A DNA stretch of 10,862 nucleotides from Clostridiales bacterium (lineage in GTDB: Bacteria > Bacillota > Clostridia > Oscillospirales > QAMX01): NCBI GenBank assembly GCA_012514045.1, contig JAAZBA010000075.1:1-10862 (forward strand). The letters are read 5' to 3'. The notes beneath the pieces are model-generated. The model saw only the letters and a program-made list of their open reading frames with translations, was not told the DNA's origin and did no database searches. Positions 1-7,948 of this stretch are shown piece after piece (positions within the stretch are counted from its first letter, which is position 1; each line of letters begins with the position of its first letter). A program made the translations under genes and the position numbers.

Positions 1-143
1 AGGGACCTGCTCACGACCGCTTGTTTGTGGTAGATGTGCTGATAAACTCCAACGCTGTGGGACAGGGTGAGGGAAGATCAAAAAAAGAGGCGGAGCAGCT
101 TGCCGCCAGAAGCGCCCTTGAGCTGATGGGAGAGGAAGTCTGA
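1..143 (+). CDS. rnc: Ribonuclease III, C-terminal fragment (5' end outside window)
   Basis: Only the last 46 codons are present, read in the frame that starts at base 3 and ends at the TGA at 141-143. The fragment matches the end of the double-stranded RNA-binding domain of RNase III: a beta-strand segment ([10 protein letters not shown]), a turn with [13 protein letters not shown], and the closing helix LAARSALEL. The GxGxSKKxAEQxAA pattern is the RNA-contacting loop and helix of this fold. RNase III cuts double-stranded RNA, notably the rRNA precursor stems. The catalytic domain lies outside the window. The stop codon shares one base with the start of the next gene (TGATG), which suggests coupled translation. 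In Clostridia rnc often lies just before smc, which supports the name. Another dsRBD protein is possible in principle but unlikely in this place. Confidence 0.9.
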   Translation, partial: GPAHDRLFVVDVLINSNAVGQGEGRSKKEAEQLAARSALELMGEEV

Positions 144-1183
144 TGAGGATAATCCCAATATTTGTCCCCCATGAGGGCTGCCCCCATGACTGTGTTTTCT
201 GTAACCAGAGGAAAATTGCCTCCCAACACTCCCCGGAACCCTCAGACGCAGAGTGTGAGATAGAGCTCGCGATAAGGAAGACAGGCACGGGAGCACAGCT
301 GGCGTTCTATGGAGGCAGCTTTACAGCTATAGAACAATGCCGTCAGGAGAGCCTTTTGGAGGTGGGAAAAAGATATATTCAAAGAGGTGCCATAGAAAGC
401 ATAAGGGTATCCACAAGACCCGACTGTATCGACGAAGCTGTGTGTGAAAGACTGAGAGAATATGGCGTGAAAACCGTGGAACTGGGAGTACAATCCATGT
501 CTGATGAGGTGCTTTGCCTTTCTAACCGAGGTCACACATCGGAGCACGCAAGGCTTGCGGTGAAGATGCTTAAAGATTTCGGCTTTGAGGTTATTGTGCA
601 GGTCATGGCGGGGCTCCCCGGAGACAGCGAGGAAATAAGTCTGTATACGGCAAAGGAGACGGCAAAGCTGCGTCCCGATGGAACTAGGATATACCCTGTG
701 GTGGTAATACGTGACACCGCGCTTTTCGATATGTGGGAAGCTGGAGTTTATGTACCGCTCACGCCTCAGCAGGGAGCTTTCAGAGCCTCCCTGATGCTTG
801 AGGAGTACATAAAGCACGACATACCGGTAATAAGAATCGGTCTTAATCCGACGGAGGATTTATCAGGCGGCGGCGCAGTGGCAGGAGCATATCACCCGGC
901 CTTGGGAGAAATAGCGAGAGGCTACATCTACCGCCGGTTGGCTGAAAGGCTGCTTGACACCGTACAGAAGGGAGAAACGGCGGAAATGTACGTAAATCCC
1001 TCCTTTGTTTCTTGTATGACAGGAATAAAGCGGGAAAACGTGTTGTTTCTTGAGGAAAAATACTCGATTCGCCTTAAAATAAAGCCTAGCGCAGAACTTG
1101 ATGCCTATGAAGCAGGCATAAAAAATACCAAATCCGGGAGTGGAATGATTGTTTCTAAAATCGATAGATATTCAGGGGTTTAA
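143..1183 (+). CDS. Elp3-like radical SAM protein, no acetyltransferase domain, substrate unknown
   Basis: A 346-residue iron-sulfur enzyme of the radical SAM superfamily. The cluster-binding motif CX3CX2C is at C13, C17 and C20 (GCPHDCVFC). Further radical SAM and Elp3-type motifs follow in order: YGGSF near 56-60, TRPDCID 91-97, ELGVQS 113-118, RGHT 129-132 and MAGLPG 155-160. The radical SAM barrel fills roughly residues 1-230; the remaining 115 residues form a family-specific C-terminal region. Elp3 proper carries a C-terminal GNAT acetyltransferase domain for tRNA wobble uridine modification; here the protein is too short for it and shows none of it. The reaction is therefore unknown; RNA modification is only a guess from the Elp3 resemblance. 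The ATG overlaps the rnc stop by one base, with GGGAGAGG at 128-135 as ribosome-binding site. The 3' end overlaps smc by 35 bases, so the two are probably co-expressed. Confidence 0.9.
   Translation: MRIIPIFVPHEGCPHDCVFCNQRKIASQHSPEPSDAECEIELAIRKTGTGAQLAFYGGSFTAIEQCRQESLLEVGKRYIQRGAIESIRVSTRPDCIDEAVCERLREYGVKTVELGVQSMSDEVLCLSNRGHTSEHARLAVKMLKDFGFEVIVQVMAGLPGDSEEISLYTAKETAKLRPDGTRIYPVVVIRDTALFDMWEAGVYVPLTPQQGAFRASLMLEEYIKHDIPVIRIGLNPTEDLSGGGAVAGAYHPALGEIARGYIYRRLAERLLDTVQKGETAEMYVNPSFVSCMTGIKRENVLFLEEKYSIRLKIKPSAELDAYEAGIKNTKSGSGMIVSKIDRYSGV
1136..1140 (+). promoter_or_regulatory. Shine-Dalgarno site that sets the TTG start of smc
   Basis: GGGAG lies eight bases before the TTG at 1149, inside the end of the radical SAM gene. 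A TGA at 1146-1148 sits directly before the TTG in the smc frame, so no start further upstream is possible. The next in-frame ATG is codon 48, beyond the Walker A motif. The site and the family's usual N-terminus together settle the start. Confidence 0.7.
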
Positions 1184-4100
1184 ATCTTTCCCCGACAAAA
1201 TACATATAACCTTTGGCAGAGGCATAACGGCGATAGTGGGTCCCAACGGTTCAGGTAAGTCAAACATATCCGATGCCATCCGCTGGGTCATGGGCGAGCA
1301 GTCTACAAAAACGCTCCGCGGCTCACGAATGGAAGATATTATTTTTTCAGGCACCGCAAAACGCACACCCGTGGGCTACGCCGAGGTATCTCTTACAATC
1401 GATAATTCCGACTATGCCCTTACGGTTGATTATTCCGAGGTTACGGTAACGAGAAGATTCTACCGCTCAGGAGAGAGTGAGTTCTATATTAACCGCAAGC
1501 CTGTCAGGCTTAAGGATATCCATGAGCTGTTAATGGACACAGGACTTGGCCGTGACGGCTATTCCATGATAGGTCAGGGAAAAATCGATGAAATCCTGTC
1601 GGTTAGGAGCGAAGAGCGTCGTGAAATCTTCGAGGAAGCGGCGGGCATAACAAAATACAGATACCGCAAGGAAGAAGCGGAAAAACGTCTTGCCTCCTCG
1701 GAAGAAAATCTTATAAGAATAAACGATATTATGGCGGAGCTCGAGGAAAGACTCGAGCCAATGAAAAAAGAAGCAGAAAAGGAAAGGGAATTCCTTGACC
1801 TTCGCGACGAGCTTAAGTGTCACGAAATAAGCATGTGGCTTCGAAGAATAGATGCATTGAGGGAGGAGTTCAAGAAAACAAGAGGTATTCTCAGTATCTG
1901 CGAAGAAGACCTTAACACCGCTCAGATGGCTCTCGATGAGATACACTCAAAGACCGATGGCTTTGAGGAAAAACAGGCGGATATTGAGCGCAGACTTGAG
2001 GACTCAAGGACTCAGCAGGAGAGACTCAGAACGGAGATCAATAGGTGTGAAGCTCAGGTACGCCTTAACCGTTCATCCCTTGAGCGCAACGAATCGGACA
2101 ACCGGAGAATAGAAGAGGAAATCCGGCTCTTCTACAAAAGAATCGAAGAAATTGATGAACAGATTTCTGAAAAAAGAACCGCTATAACATTAGCTTCTGA
2201 CAGAATCCTGACTATTGAAAGTGATCTCAAGCGCTGCGATGAGCAGAAACTTGAGAATGCTAATGTGCTTGATGCTTTGGACGAAAAATCCCATGGAATA
2301 AGACAGCAAGAGCGTGATAATCTTGAAACTGTATCCGATCTTCAGGCGAGGATCAGCGGTACCGATGCCAGTATCTCCGAAATAAACGAGCGAATGGCAG
2401 AGCTTGAGACTGAATCATCGGAGCGCAAGAGCAGAATCGTGAAGCTCCGGGAGAGAATAGAAGAAACAGAAAAGGAGCTTAAAAACGCACAGGAAAGCGT
2501 CAAAAGCGCTAGAAATATACACAACGGTTATTTCATAAGGTACGAGAACAGACGAAAATCCTATGACGCCATAGGAGAGGAGTTCAACCGTCAGACGATT
2601 GAGCTGGCGGATATTAGCAACAGAATTAAGTTGCTTACCGAGCTTGAAAATGAGTATGAGGGCTTCGGCAAAGCCGTAAAGGTTGTAATGAGAAGCGCGG
2701 CTCGTGATGAACTGACAGGCATTGAAGGCCCGGTATCCGCTCTTATTATTGTGCCGGAGGAATACATAGTAGCAGCGGAAACCGCTCTCGGGAGTTCCAT
2801 GCAGTCAATAATCACAGCGGATGAACAGGCGGCAAAGCGGGCAATCGAGATGCTCAAACGCCGAGACGGCGGAAGAGCCACATTTCTGCCCATAACATCT
2901 ATCCGTCCCTATGAGCTAAAGGAGCGGGGACTTGAGACAAAAACCGGCTTTATCGGCATTTTATCTGAACTTATTTCCTGCGACAATAAATATATAGATA
3001 TTTATCGAAACTTATTAGGCAGAACTGTCGTCATAGATAATATGGATAATGCAATAAGCGTAGCAAGAGAATACAGCTATCGCTTCAGGATAGTCACCCT
3101 TGACGGTCAGCTCATACACTCCGGAGGTTCCATGACAGGCGGCAGCCTAAACCCCTCCGCAGGCATACTAAGCCGCAAAAACGAGCTTAAGAAGCTTGCC
3201 GCAAGAAGAGAGAAGCTTGAGGATATCCTTGAGAGTACAACCCTTAAGCTTGAAAGCGTAAAGCGCGAGGCCGAGGAAGCCAGGTACTCGATGGAAACAG
3301 CCCTTGACGAGCTCCGTGAGCTTGAACGGGGAGAAAGTGAGCTTTCAGCGACGCTGTCGCTGCATAGAGATACTCTTCATGAGTACGAAGACACGGAAAA
3401 TGACCCGGCGGGCAGAAGGAAGCAGCTTGAAGACAGAAGAAACGAGCTGGAGGAGACAAAGAAAGCAAAAGAAGAAGAGCTTTCAAAACGAAACGAAAAG
3501 TTAGCAATGCTCCTCGAAGAAGGAAAAAAGATAGAGGCAGAGATAAAATCTCTTGAGGACAAGCTTGCGGCTTTGGATGAGCAGTCAGGAGAGTTTATCA
3601 AGCAGCGAGAAACTGCAAGAGTGGAATCCGAATCTGCCAGAGCTTCGTCCCTTGAGCTTGAAATAAGAATCGGCTCCATAAGAGAGGATATATCAGATAG
3701 AGAGCGCAGATATACTGAAAATAAGCTGTCCAGCCGTGAACTTGAGCAGCAGATTGATGATCTTGAGTCACAGAAGCGGGAGAGTGAGGAAGCGCTCGGG
3801 GATATCGAGAAGAAAACAGGAACGATCCTTAACCAAAAAGAAGAGCTTTCAAAGGAAAGAGCAGGCATAGACAAGCTTTTAGGAGAGTACAACAACGCTA
3901 TCCTTTCTCTTGAACGGGAAAAAGTAAGGCTTGAATCCTCTGTGTCATCTCTCGAGCAGGAGGAAGAATCTATTTCCTCAAAACTTTGGGATAGCTATGA
4001 ACTTACGCCCACTTCCGCAAGGGAGTCCATGATAATCGAAGACACCCCTGAGGAAGAACTCAAGAAGCTTATTGACGAGCTTAAGAGAAGGATCCGTGCC

Positions 4101-4718
4101 TTAGGCACAATATATCCCGGGGCGGCGGAGGAATACGAGAAGCTTGTGTCCAGATATGAGTTTATGCTTTCCCAGCGTGAAGATATCGAAGACGCGAAAA
4201 TCTCGCTGCGCAACATAATTGATGAACTGACTCAAATGATGAAGACCGTGTTCAAGGAGAAGTTTGAGGAAATCAATCAGATGTTCGGCGAGACATTTGC
4301 AGAGATCTTCGGCGGAGGTAAAGCCTGTGTGGAGCTTACCGATCCGGATGACGTGCTCACAAGCGGGATAGAAATCAAGGTGTCTCCGCCGGGAAAGTCT
4401 CTCAGGGTAATTTCGTTGCTGTCCGGCGGTGAAAAGGCCTTCGTGGCAATCGCGCTGTATTTTGCCATAATGAAGGTGAGACCTGCGCCTTTCTGCGTGC
4501 TGGATGAAATCGAAGCTGCACTGGACGATGTAAATGTTGTGCGCTACGCCAAATACCTGAGAAAACTGTGCGACACCACACAATTTATCGTTATTACCCA
4601 TAGAAGGGGTACAATGGAGGAGGCGGATGTACTCTACGGAGTGGCAATGCCGACCCAGGGCATATCAAAGCTTCTTACCTTGAACATAAATGAAGCGGTA
4701 AAGGAATTGGGACTGTAA
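1149..4718 (+). CDS. smc: Chromosome partition/condensation ATPase SMC
   Basis: A full-length SMC protein of 1189 residues, the usual bacterial size. It forms a dimeric ring-like ATPase that folds and segregates the chromosome, normally with ScpA and ScpB, which are not in this window. The N-terminal head holds Walker A GPNGSGKS at 31-38 and the Q-loop GQGKIDEIL with Q143. A long Glu/Lys/Arg-rich coiled coil follows (about 170-500), then the hinge (about 503-670) with YEGFGKAV at its start and the glycine-rich GGSMTGGS near 659. The returning coiled coil runs to about 1010. The C-terminal head has the ABC signature LSGGEK at 1091-1096 and Walker B with D1119 and E1120 (CVLDEIEAALDD). All catalytic motifs are intact. 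The start is TTG: the protein then opens FLKSIDIQGFKSF, the normal SMC N-terminus, and an in-frame stop lies directly upstream. The gene overlaps the preceding one by 35 bases, and ftsY starts 22 bases after it. Confidence 0.98.
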   Translation: MFLKSIDIQGFKSFPDKIHITFGRGITAIVGPNGSGKSNISDAIRWVMGEQSTKTLRGSRMEDIIFSGTAKRTPVGYAEVSLTIDNSDYALTVDYSEVTVTRRFYRSGESEFYINRKPVRLKDIHELLMDTGLGRDGYSMIGQGKIDEILSVRSEERREIFEEAAGITKYRYRKEEAEKRLASSEENLIRINDIMAELEERLEPMKKEAEKEREFLDLRDELKCHEISMWLRRIDALREEFKKTRGILSICEEDLNTAQMALDEIHSKTDGFEEKQADIERRLEDSRTQQERLRTEINRCEAQVRLNRSSLERNESDNRRIEEEIRLFYKRIEEIDEQISEKRTAITLASDRILTIESDLKRCDEQKLENANVLDALDEKSHGIRQQERDNLETVSDLQARISGTDASISEINERMAELETESSERKSRIVKLRERIEETEKELKNAQESVKSARNIHNGYFIRYENRRKSYDAIGEEFNRQTIELADISNRIKLLTELENEYEGFGKAVKVVMRSAARDELTGIEGPVSALIIVPEEYIVAAETALGSSMQSIITADEQAAKRAIEMLKRRDGGRATFLPITSIRPYELKERGLETKTGFIGILSELISCDNKYIDIYRNLLGRTVVIDNMDNAISVAREYSYRFRIVTLDGQLIHSGGSMTGGSLNPSAGILSRKNELKKLAARREKLEDILESTTLKLESVKREAEEARYSMETALDELRELERGESELSATLSLHRDTLHEYEDTENDPAGRRKQLEDRRNELEETKKAKEEELSKRNEKLAMLLEEGKKIEAEIKSLEDKLAALDEQSGEFIKQRETARVESESARASSLELEIRIGSIREDISDRERRYTENKLSSRELEQQIDDLESQKRESEEALGDIEKKTGTILNQKEELSKERAGIDKLLGEYNNAILSLEREKVRLESSVSSLEQEEESISSKLWDSYELTPTSARESMIIEDTPEEELKKLIDELKRRIRALGTIYPGAAEEYEKLVSRYEFMLSQREDIEDAKISLRNIIDELTQMMKTVFKEKFEEINQMFGETFAEIFGGGKACVELTDPDDVLTSGIEIKVSPPGKSLRVISLLSGGEKAFVAIALYFAIMKVRPAPFCVLDEIEAALDDVNVVRYAKYLRKLCDTTQFIVITHRRGTMEEADVLYGVAMPTQGISKLLTLNINEAVKELGL

Positions 4719-4740
4719 TAAAAGGGAGAACAGAAAATTA

Positions 4741-5667
4741 ATGGGACTATTCGATAAAATCAAGCAGGGGCTTGAAAAAACAAAGAATCTTTTTTCAGAG
4801 AAAATTGAAAACGCCTTAAAGAGCTTTCGCAGAGTGGATGAAGATTTACTGGAGGAGCTGGAAGAGGCGCTCATCACCGCCGATCTGGGAGTGGACATGT
4901 CCATGAAGGTTGTAGACAAGCTTCGTGATGAGGTCAAGTCCGGAAACTTAAAAGAAGCCGATGAGGTAAAGGACGCCCTTAGGAGAATCCTTATTGACAT
5001 GATGGCAAAGAACGAGGAAAAAGACAAAAATACTGTCCTCGGTCTGAAGCTTAGTACAAAACCTTCGGTAATCCTAGTAATAGGCGTAAACGGTGTCGGC
5101 AAGACTACCACAATAGGAAAGCTCGCGAAACTCCTTAAGAACGAGGGCAAGAGAGTGCTGCTGGCGGCTGGAGATACCTTCAGAGCCGCGGCGGCGGATC
5201 AGCTTGAAATATGGTCCGAAAGAGCAGGAGTTGAGTTGGTGCGTCAGACAGAGGGCACAGACCCGGCTTCTGTGGTATTCGACGCAATCAGCGCCGCCAA
5301 AGCCCGTGGTGTGGACGTAATCATATGTGATACAGCAGGAAGACTTCACAACAAGCAGAACCTTATGAAAGAGCTTGCGAAAATCGCAAGGGTAATCGGA
5401 CGCGAACTCCCCGGAGCAGACTGCGAGACACTTCTCGTACTTGACGCCACAACCGGACAGAACGCCATGAACCAGGCAAAATCCTTTAACGATACCGCTG
5501 ACATTACAGGCATAGCCTTGACAAAGCTTGATAGTACCGCCAAGGGCGGCATAGTGCTTGCCATATCCTCCGAATTTTCCATCCCGGTGAAGTTCGTGTG
5601 TGTAGGTGAGGGCATAAACGACCTTCTCGAGTTTGACCCGGTAAGCTTTGTAGAAGCGCTGTTCTGA
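4741..5667 (+). CDS. ftsY: Signal recognition particle receptor FtsY
   Basis: A 308-residue SRP GTPase that docks ribosome-SRP complexes at the membrane and hands nascent membrane proteins to SecYEG. The helical N domain covers about 1-90 (opening MGLFDKIKQGLEKTK, with ALITADLGVD near 43-52). The G domain follows with G1 P-loop GVNGVGKT at 115-122, the SRP-type insertion start DTFRAAAADQ at 145-154, G3 DTAGR at 197-201, G4 TKLD at 261-264, and the closing EFDPVSFVEALF. The long acidic A domain of proteobacterial FtsY is absent, as is usual in Firmicutes; the amphipathic N-terminus probably binds the membrane. GGGAG at 4724-4728 is the likely ribosome-binding site, with a rather long 12-base spacing. 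The SRP partner gene ffh, sometimes close to ftsY in Firmicutes, does not follow here. The DTFRAAA form and N-terminus fit FtsY rather than Ffh, and no M domain is present. Confidence 0.97.
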   Translation: MGLFDKIKQGLEKTKNLFSEKIENALKSFRRVDEDLLEELEEALITADLGVDMSMKVVDKLRDEVKSGNLKEADEVKDALRRILIDMMAKNEEKDKNTVLGLKLSTKPSVILVIGVNGVGKTTTIGKLAKLLKNEGKRVLLAAGDTFRAAAADQLEIWSERAGVELVRQTEGTDPASVVFDAISAAKARGVDVIICDTAGRLHNKQNLMKELAKIARVIGRELPGADCETLLVLDATTGQNAMNQAKSFNDTADITGIALTKLDSTAKGGIVLAISSEFSIPVKFVCVGEGINDLLEFDPVSFVEALF

Positions 5668-5681
5668 GAGGAGATAACAAA

Positions 5682-6407
5682 ATGAGAATAGACGGCAGAA
5701 GATACAATGAGCTTCGTCCCCTGACCATAATCCCCAACTATACGAAATATGCCGAAGGCAGTGTCCTCATCGAACAGGGGGACACAAAGGTAATATGTAC
5801 TGCGTCGATTGAGGACATGGTACCCCGCCATATAAAAGGCACAGGCAAAGGCTGGATAACAGCGGAATACTCCATGCTTCCGAGAGCAAACAGGGAGAGA
5901 AACCAAAGAGATATATCAAAACTTAAGCTGGCAGGCAGAAGCGCTGAAATACAGAGGCTTATCGGCCGCTCCCTTCGCGCGGTTGTGGATATGACAGCTT
6001 TCGGAGAGAACACCGTCACAATAGACTGTGATGTTATTCAGGGAGACGGAGGCACAAGATGCGCCTCTATTACAGGCGGCTACGTGGCTATGTGCCTTGC
6101 TTTTAAACGCATGATAGCGGACGGTTATATTAAGGAAACTCCGGTGCTTGAGGACGTGGCTGCGCTGAGTACAGGCATTATCAGACTTGACGGACGTGAG
6201 CAAGCGGTAATCGATATGTGCTACGACGAGGATTGCAGCGCTCTGGCGGACTTCAATATTGTTATGACATCAAACGGATGCTTTGTGGAGGTTCAGGGAA
6301 CAGGCGAGGAAAGACCCTACACAAATGATGAGCTTGTCAATGTTCTCAAAATTACGGCTCCCGCCATTTATAACATAATGGAGATTCAAAGAGGAGCGCT
6401 CAGATGA
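5682..6407 (+). CDS. rph: Ribonuclease PH
   Basis: A 241-residue phosphorolytic 3'-5' exoribonuclease that trims the 3' ends of tRNA precursors using phosphate, normally as a hexamer. The length is standard for the family. Visible motifs are the N-terminal RIDGRRYNELRP, GSVLIEQGDTKV at 26-37, the core AGRSAEIQRLIGRSLRAV (84-101) with R86, and GDGGTRCASITGG with T125 and R126. From family knowledge R86, T125 and R126 bind phosphate. The aspartates D178 and D184 (VIDMCYDED) match the conserved acidic pair at the active site. The ATG has a good AGGAG site at 5669-5673, eight bases upstream, 14 bases after the ftsY stop. The gene ends in an ATGA overlap with rdgB. In some Firmicutes these two genes are fused into one protein; here they remain separate but translationally linked. 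Nothing suggests loss of activity. Confidence 0.97.
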   Translation: MRIDGRRYNELRPLTIIPNYTKYAEGSVLIEQGDTKVICTASIEDMVPRHIKGTGKGWITAEYSMLPRANRERNQRDISKLKLAGRSAEIQRLIGRSLRAVVDMTAFGENTVTIDCDVIQGDGGTRCASITGGYVAMCLAFKRMIADGYIKETPVLEDVAALSTGIIRLDGREQAVIDMCYDEDCSALADFNIVMTSNGCFVEVQGTGEERPYTNDELVNVLKITAPAIYNIMEIQRGALR

Positions 6408-7021
6408 AGTGGGTAGTGGCGACAAACAACAAGAATAAGCTCAGGGAGCTTCGTGAGATACTATCCGGTGTAGGTATTGAGGCAGTATCCCTGAGAGACG
6501 CCGGATTGGATCTTGTAATCGAGGAAAACGCGGAAACATACGAGGAGAACTCCCTTATCAAGGCCAAAGCAGTTTATGACATAACGGGAATGGCAGCAAT
6601 TGCCGATGATTCCGGCCTTGAGGTCTATGCCCTTAACAATGCCCCCGGGGTACACAGCGCCCGCTATGCCGCTTTGGACGGCAAGGAAAACGCCACTGAC
6701 GAGGAAAATCTGAACAAGCTTCTTTTTGAGCTTCGCGATGTGCCAAAGGAAGCGAGAGGCGGAAAATTTATCTCTTGTATCGCCTGTGTCTTGGGAAAAA
6801 ACAGGAGTTTTACCCTGCGTGGAGAGTGCGAAGGAGAGATAACCTTTGAGCGGCGCGGTGAAGCCGGCTTCGGCTATGACCCCGTATTCTACGTACCCTC
6901 CATGGGAAAAACATACTCCGAAATGACATCTGAGGAGAAAAACAGCATATCGCACCGAGGCCGCGCTCTTCTCGGATTGGAAGAGAAGCTTCGCGAATTG
7001 AAGGATAGGGGAGAAATCTGA
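6404..7021 (+). CDS. rdgB: dITP/XTP pyrophosphatase (RdgB/HAM1 family)
   Basis: A 205-residue enzyme that hydrolyses non-canonical purine triphosphates (dITP, ITP, XTP) to monophosphate and pyrophosphate, keeping deaminated bases out of DNA and RNA. The family motifs are complete: VVATNNKNKLRELREIL at 4-20, EENAETYEENSLIKAKA near 40-56, IADDSGLEV at 66-74 with the catalytic aspartate pair D68/D69, NAPGVHSARYA near 79-89, GFGYDPVFYVP at 155-165, and the base-recognition SHR at 183-185. Length and order are those of typical HAM1 proteins. The start ATG overlaps the rph stop (ATGA), and GAGGAG at 6391-6396 gives a well-placed ribosome-binding site. Co-translation with rph is likely, so RNA turnover and nucleotide-pool cleaning would be made in step. 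It is not a Maf-type pyrophosphatase, which lacks the N-terminal TNNxxK motif. Confidence 0.97.
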   Translation: MKWVVATNNKNKLRELREILSGVGIEAVSLRDAGLDLVIEENAETYEENSLIKAKAVYDITGMAAIADDSGLEVYALNNAPGVHSARYAALDGKENATDEENLNKLLFELRDVPKEARGGKFISCIACVLGKNRSFTLRGECEGEITFERRGEAGFGYDPVFYVPSMGKTYSEMTSEEKNSISHRGRALLGLEEKLRELKDRGEI

Positions 7022-7023
7022 TA

Positions 7024-7326
7024 ATGCTTACAAGCAAACAGCGTGCCTTTCTGAAAAGCAAAGCCAACGGAATAGAGACGATTTTCCAGATAGGTAAAGG
7101 AGAAATAGGGGAAAACCTGATAAAACAGGTAAAGGATGCCCTCAAAGCCAGGGAGATAATCAAGCTTAGAGTACTTGAAAACTCTCTGTATACTCCGGCA
7201 GAGGCGGCAGCCGAGCTGACCAAGGCTGCAGAATGTGAGACAGTGCAGGTAATCGGCACTCGTTTTGTTCTGTATAAAGAGAGCAAATCCATTCCTAAGG
7301 AAAAGCGCATAGAGCTGCCGAAGTAG
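7024..7326 (+). CDS. yhbY: YhbY-family CRM-domain RNA-binding protein
   Basis: A 100-residue single-domain protein of the CRM (YhbY) family, which binds RNA and associates with pre-50S ribosomal particles in bacteria; its B. subtilis relative is called YqeI. The typical N-terminus LTSKQRAFLKSKANG is followed by the conserved FQIGKGEIGENLIKQV (21-36), a helix ending in ALKAREIIKLRVL (39-51), and the terminal strand VIGTRFVLYKES (76-87). These cover the whole domain, and nothing is appended beyond a short basic tail. The ATG is two bases after the rdgB stop, with AGGGGAG at 7007-7013 as ribosome-binding site. nadD starts almost directly after it. The yhbY-nadD-yqeK order is conserved in Firmicutes and supports the call. 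No catalytic function is expected; a role in ribosome assembly is inferred from the family. Confidence 0.93.
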   Translation: MLTSKQRAFLKSKANGIETIFQIGKGEIGENLIKQVKDALKAREIIKLRVLENSLYTPAEAAAELTKAAECETVQVIGTRFVLYKESKSIPKEKRIELPK

Positions 7327-7327
7327 T

Positions 7328-7948
7328 ATGAAGCAGCTTGCGATGATGGGAGGGAGCTTTAACCCTCCGCATTTAGGGCATATACACGCGGCAAAGGCAG
7401 CAGCAGAAAGCCTGAATTTGGATAAGGTGCTGTTTATTCCTTCAAAAATACCACCTCATAAGGGACTGCCCAAAGGCACTCCGGAGCCTGAAGTAAGGTT
7501 TGAGCTTACAAAACTGGCAGTCGCGGAAGAAGAACGCTTTGAAGTTAGCGATATTGAGCTTATGCGGGAAGGTTACAGCTATACCGCTGTTACCGCGAGA
7601 ATACTTTATGATCTGTATCCAGGTTATAAGCTTTGGCTTATCTTGGGTACAGACATGCTGGAAACCTTCGCCATGTGGTATAAGCCTCATGAAATTGTGA
7701 AATACATGTCTCTCGCGGTGGTTGGAAGAAAAAACAACGACGATGAGATTCTTATGAGCTGCGCGGAAAATCTGAGAAAAACCTTGGGAGCGGAGGTAGA
7801 AATTATTGACACTGAAGCTTTCGAAGTGTCCTCAACTCAGATAAGAGAGCTGCTTTGTAAAGGCAAAACAGATGAAGCGGGAAGATTCCTTCCTGCGAAG
7901 GTAAAGGAATACATACTGCGGGAGAGATTGTACATAATACATGATTGA
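7328..7948 (+). CDS. nadD: Nicotinate-mononucleotide adenylyltransferase
   Basis: A 206-residue nucleotidyltransferase that joins nicotinate mononucleotide and ATP to give nicotinate adenine dinucleotide, an essential step to NAD. The N-terminal GGSFNPPHLGH at 8-18 contains the HxGH nucleotidyl-transfer motif (H15, H18). IPPHK at 41-45, ILGTDM at 105-110 with the following W117, and the C-terminal SSTQIR at 169-173 (ATP phosphate binding) complete the NadD pattern. The segment SYTAVT at 84-89 is slightly unusual: most family members have an aspartate before the last threonine. The start is the ATG at 7328, one base after the yhbY stop; no strong Shine-Dalgarno is visible, so ribosomes may reinitiate from yhbY. 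The 3' end overlaps yqeK by 8 bases. Pantetheine-phosphate adenylyltransferase shares the fold but is shorter and lacks the SSTQIR context seen here. Confidence 0.96.
   Translation: MKQLAMMGGSFNPPHLGHIHAAKAAAESLNLDKVLFIPSKIPPHKGLPKGTPEPEVRFELTKLAVAEEERFEVSDIELMREGYSYTAVTARILYDLYPGYKLWLILGTDMLETFAMWYKPHEIVKYMSLAVVGRKNNDDEILMSCAENLRKTLGAEVEIIDTEAFEVSSTQIRELLCKGKTDEAGRFLPAKVKEYILRERLYIIHD

Noticed and set aside
242..817. Open frame of 191 codons on the - strand
   Set aside because: It lies wholly opposite the radical SAM gene, whose motifs are intact, and its translation shows no recognisable domain.
954..959. TTGACA hexamer in the radical SAM gene as a promoter for smc
   Set aside because: No TATAAT-like hexamer lies at 16-18 bases downstream; the sequence there is GC-rich.
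3377..3895. Serine-rich open frame on the - strand in smc
   Set aside because: Ser/Phe-rich translation is the antisense image of the Glu/Lys/Arg coiled-coil codons, not a real protein.
4665..5150. Open frame of 161 codons on the - strand across the smc-ftsY junction
   Set aside because: It is the complement of the ftsY N domain and P-loop; its Ser/Phe-rich translation is the usual artefact of antisense reading of Lys/Glu-rich genes.
5346..5906. Open frame of 186 codons on the - strand across ftsY and rph
   Set aside because: It covers the conserved ends of two certain genes, has no known motif and no convincing ribosome-binding site.
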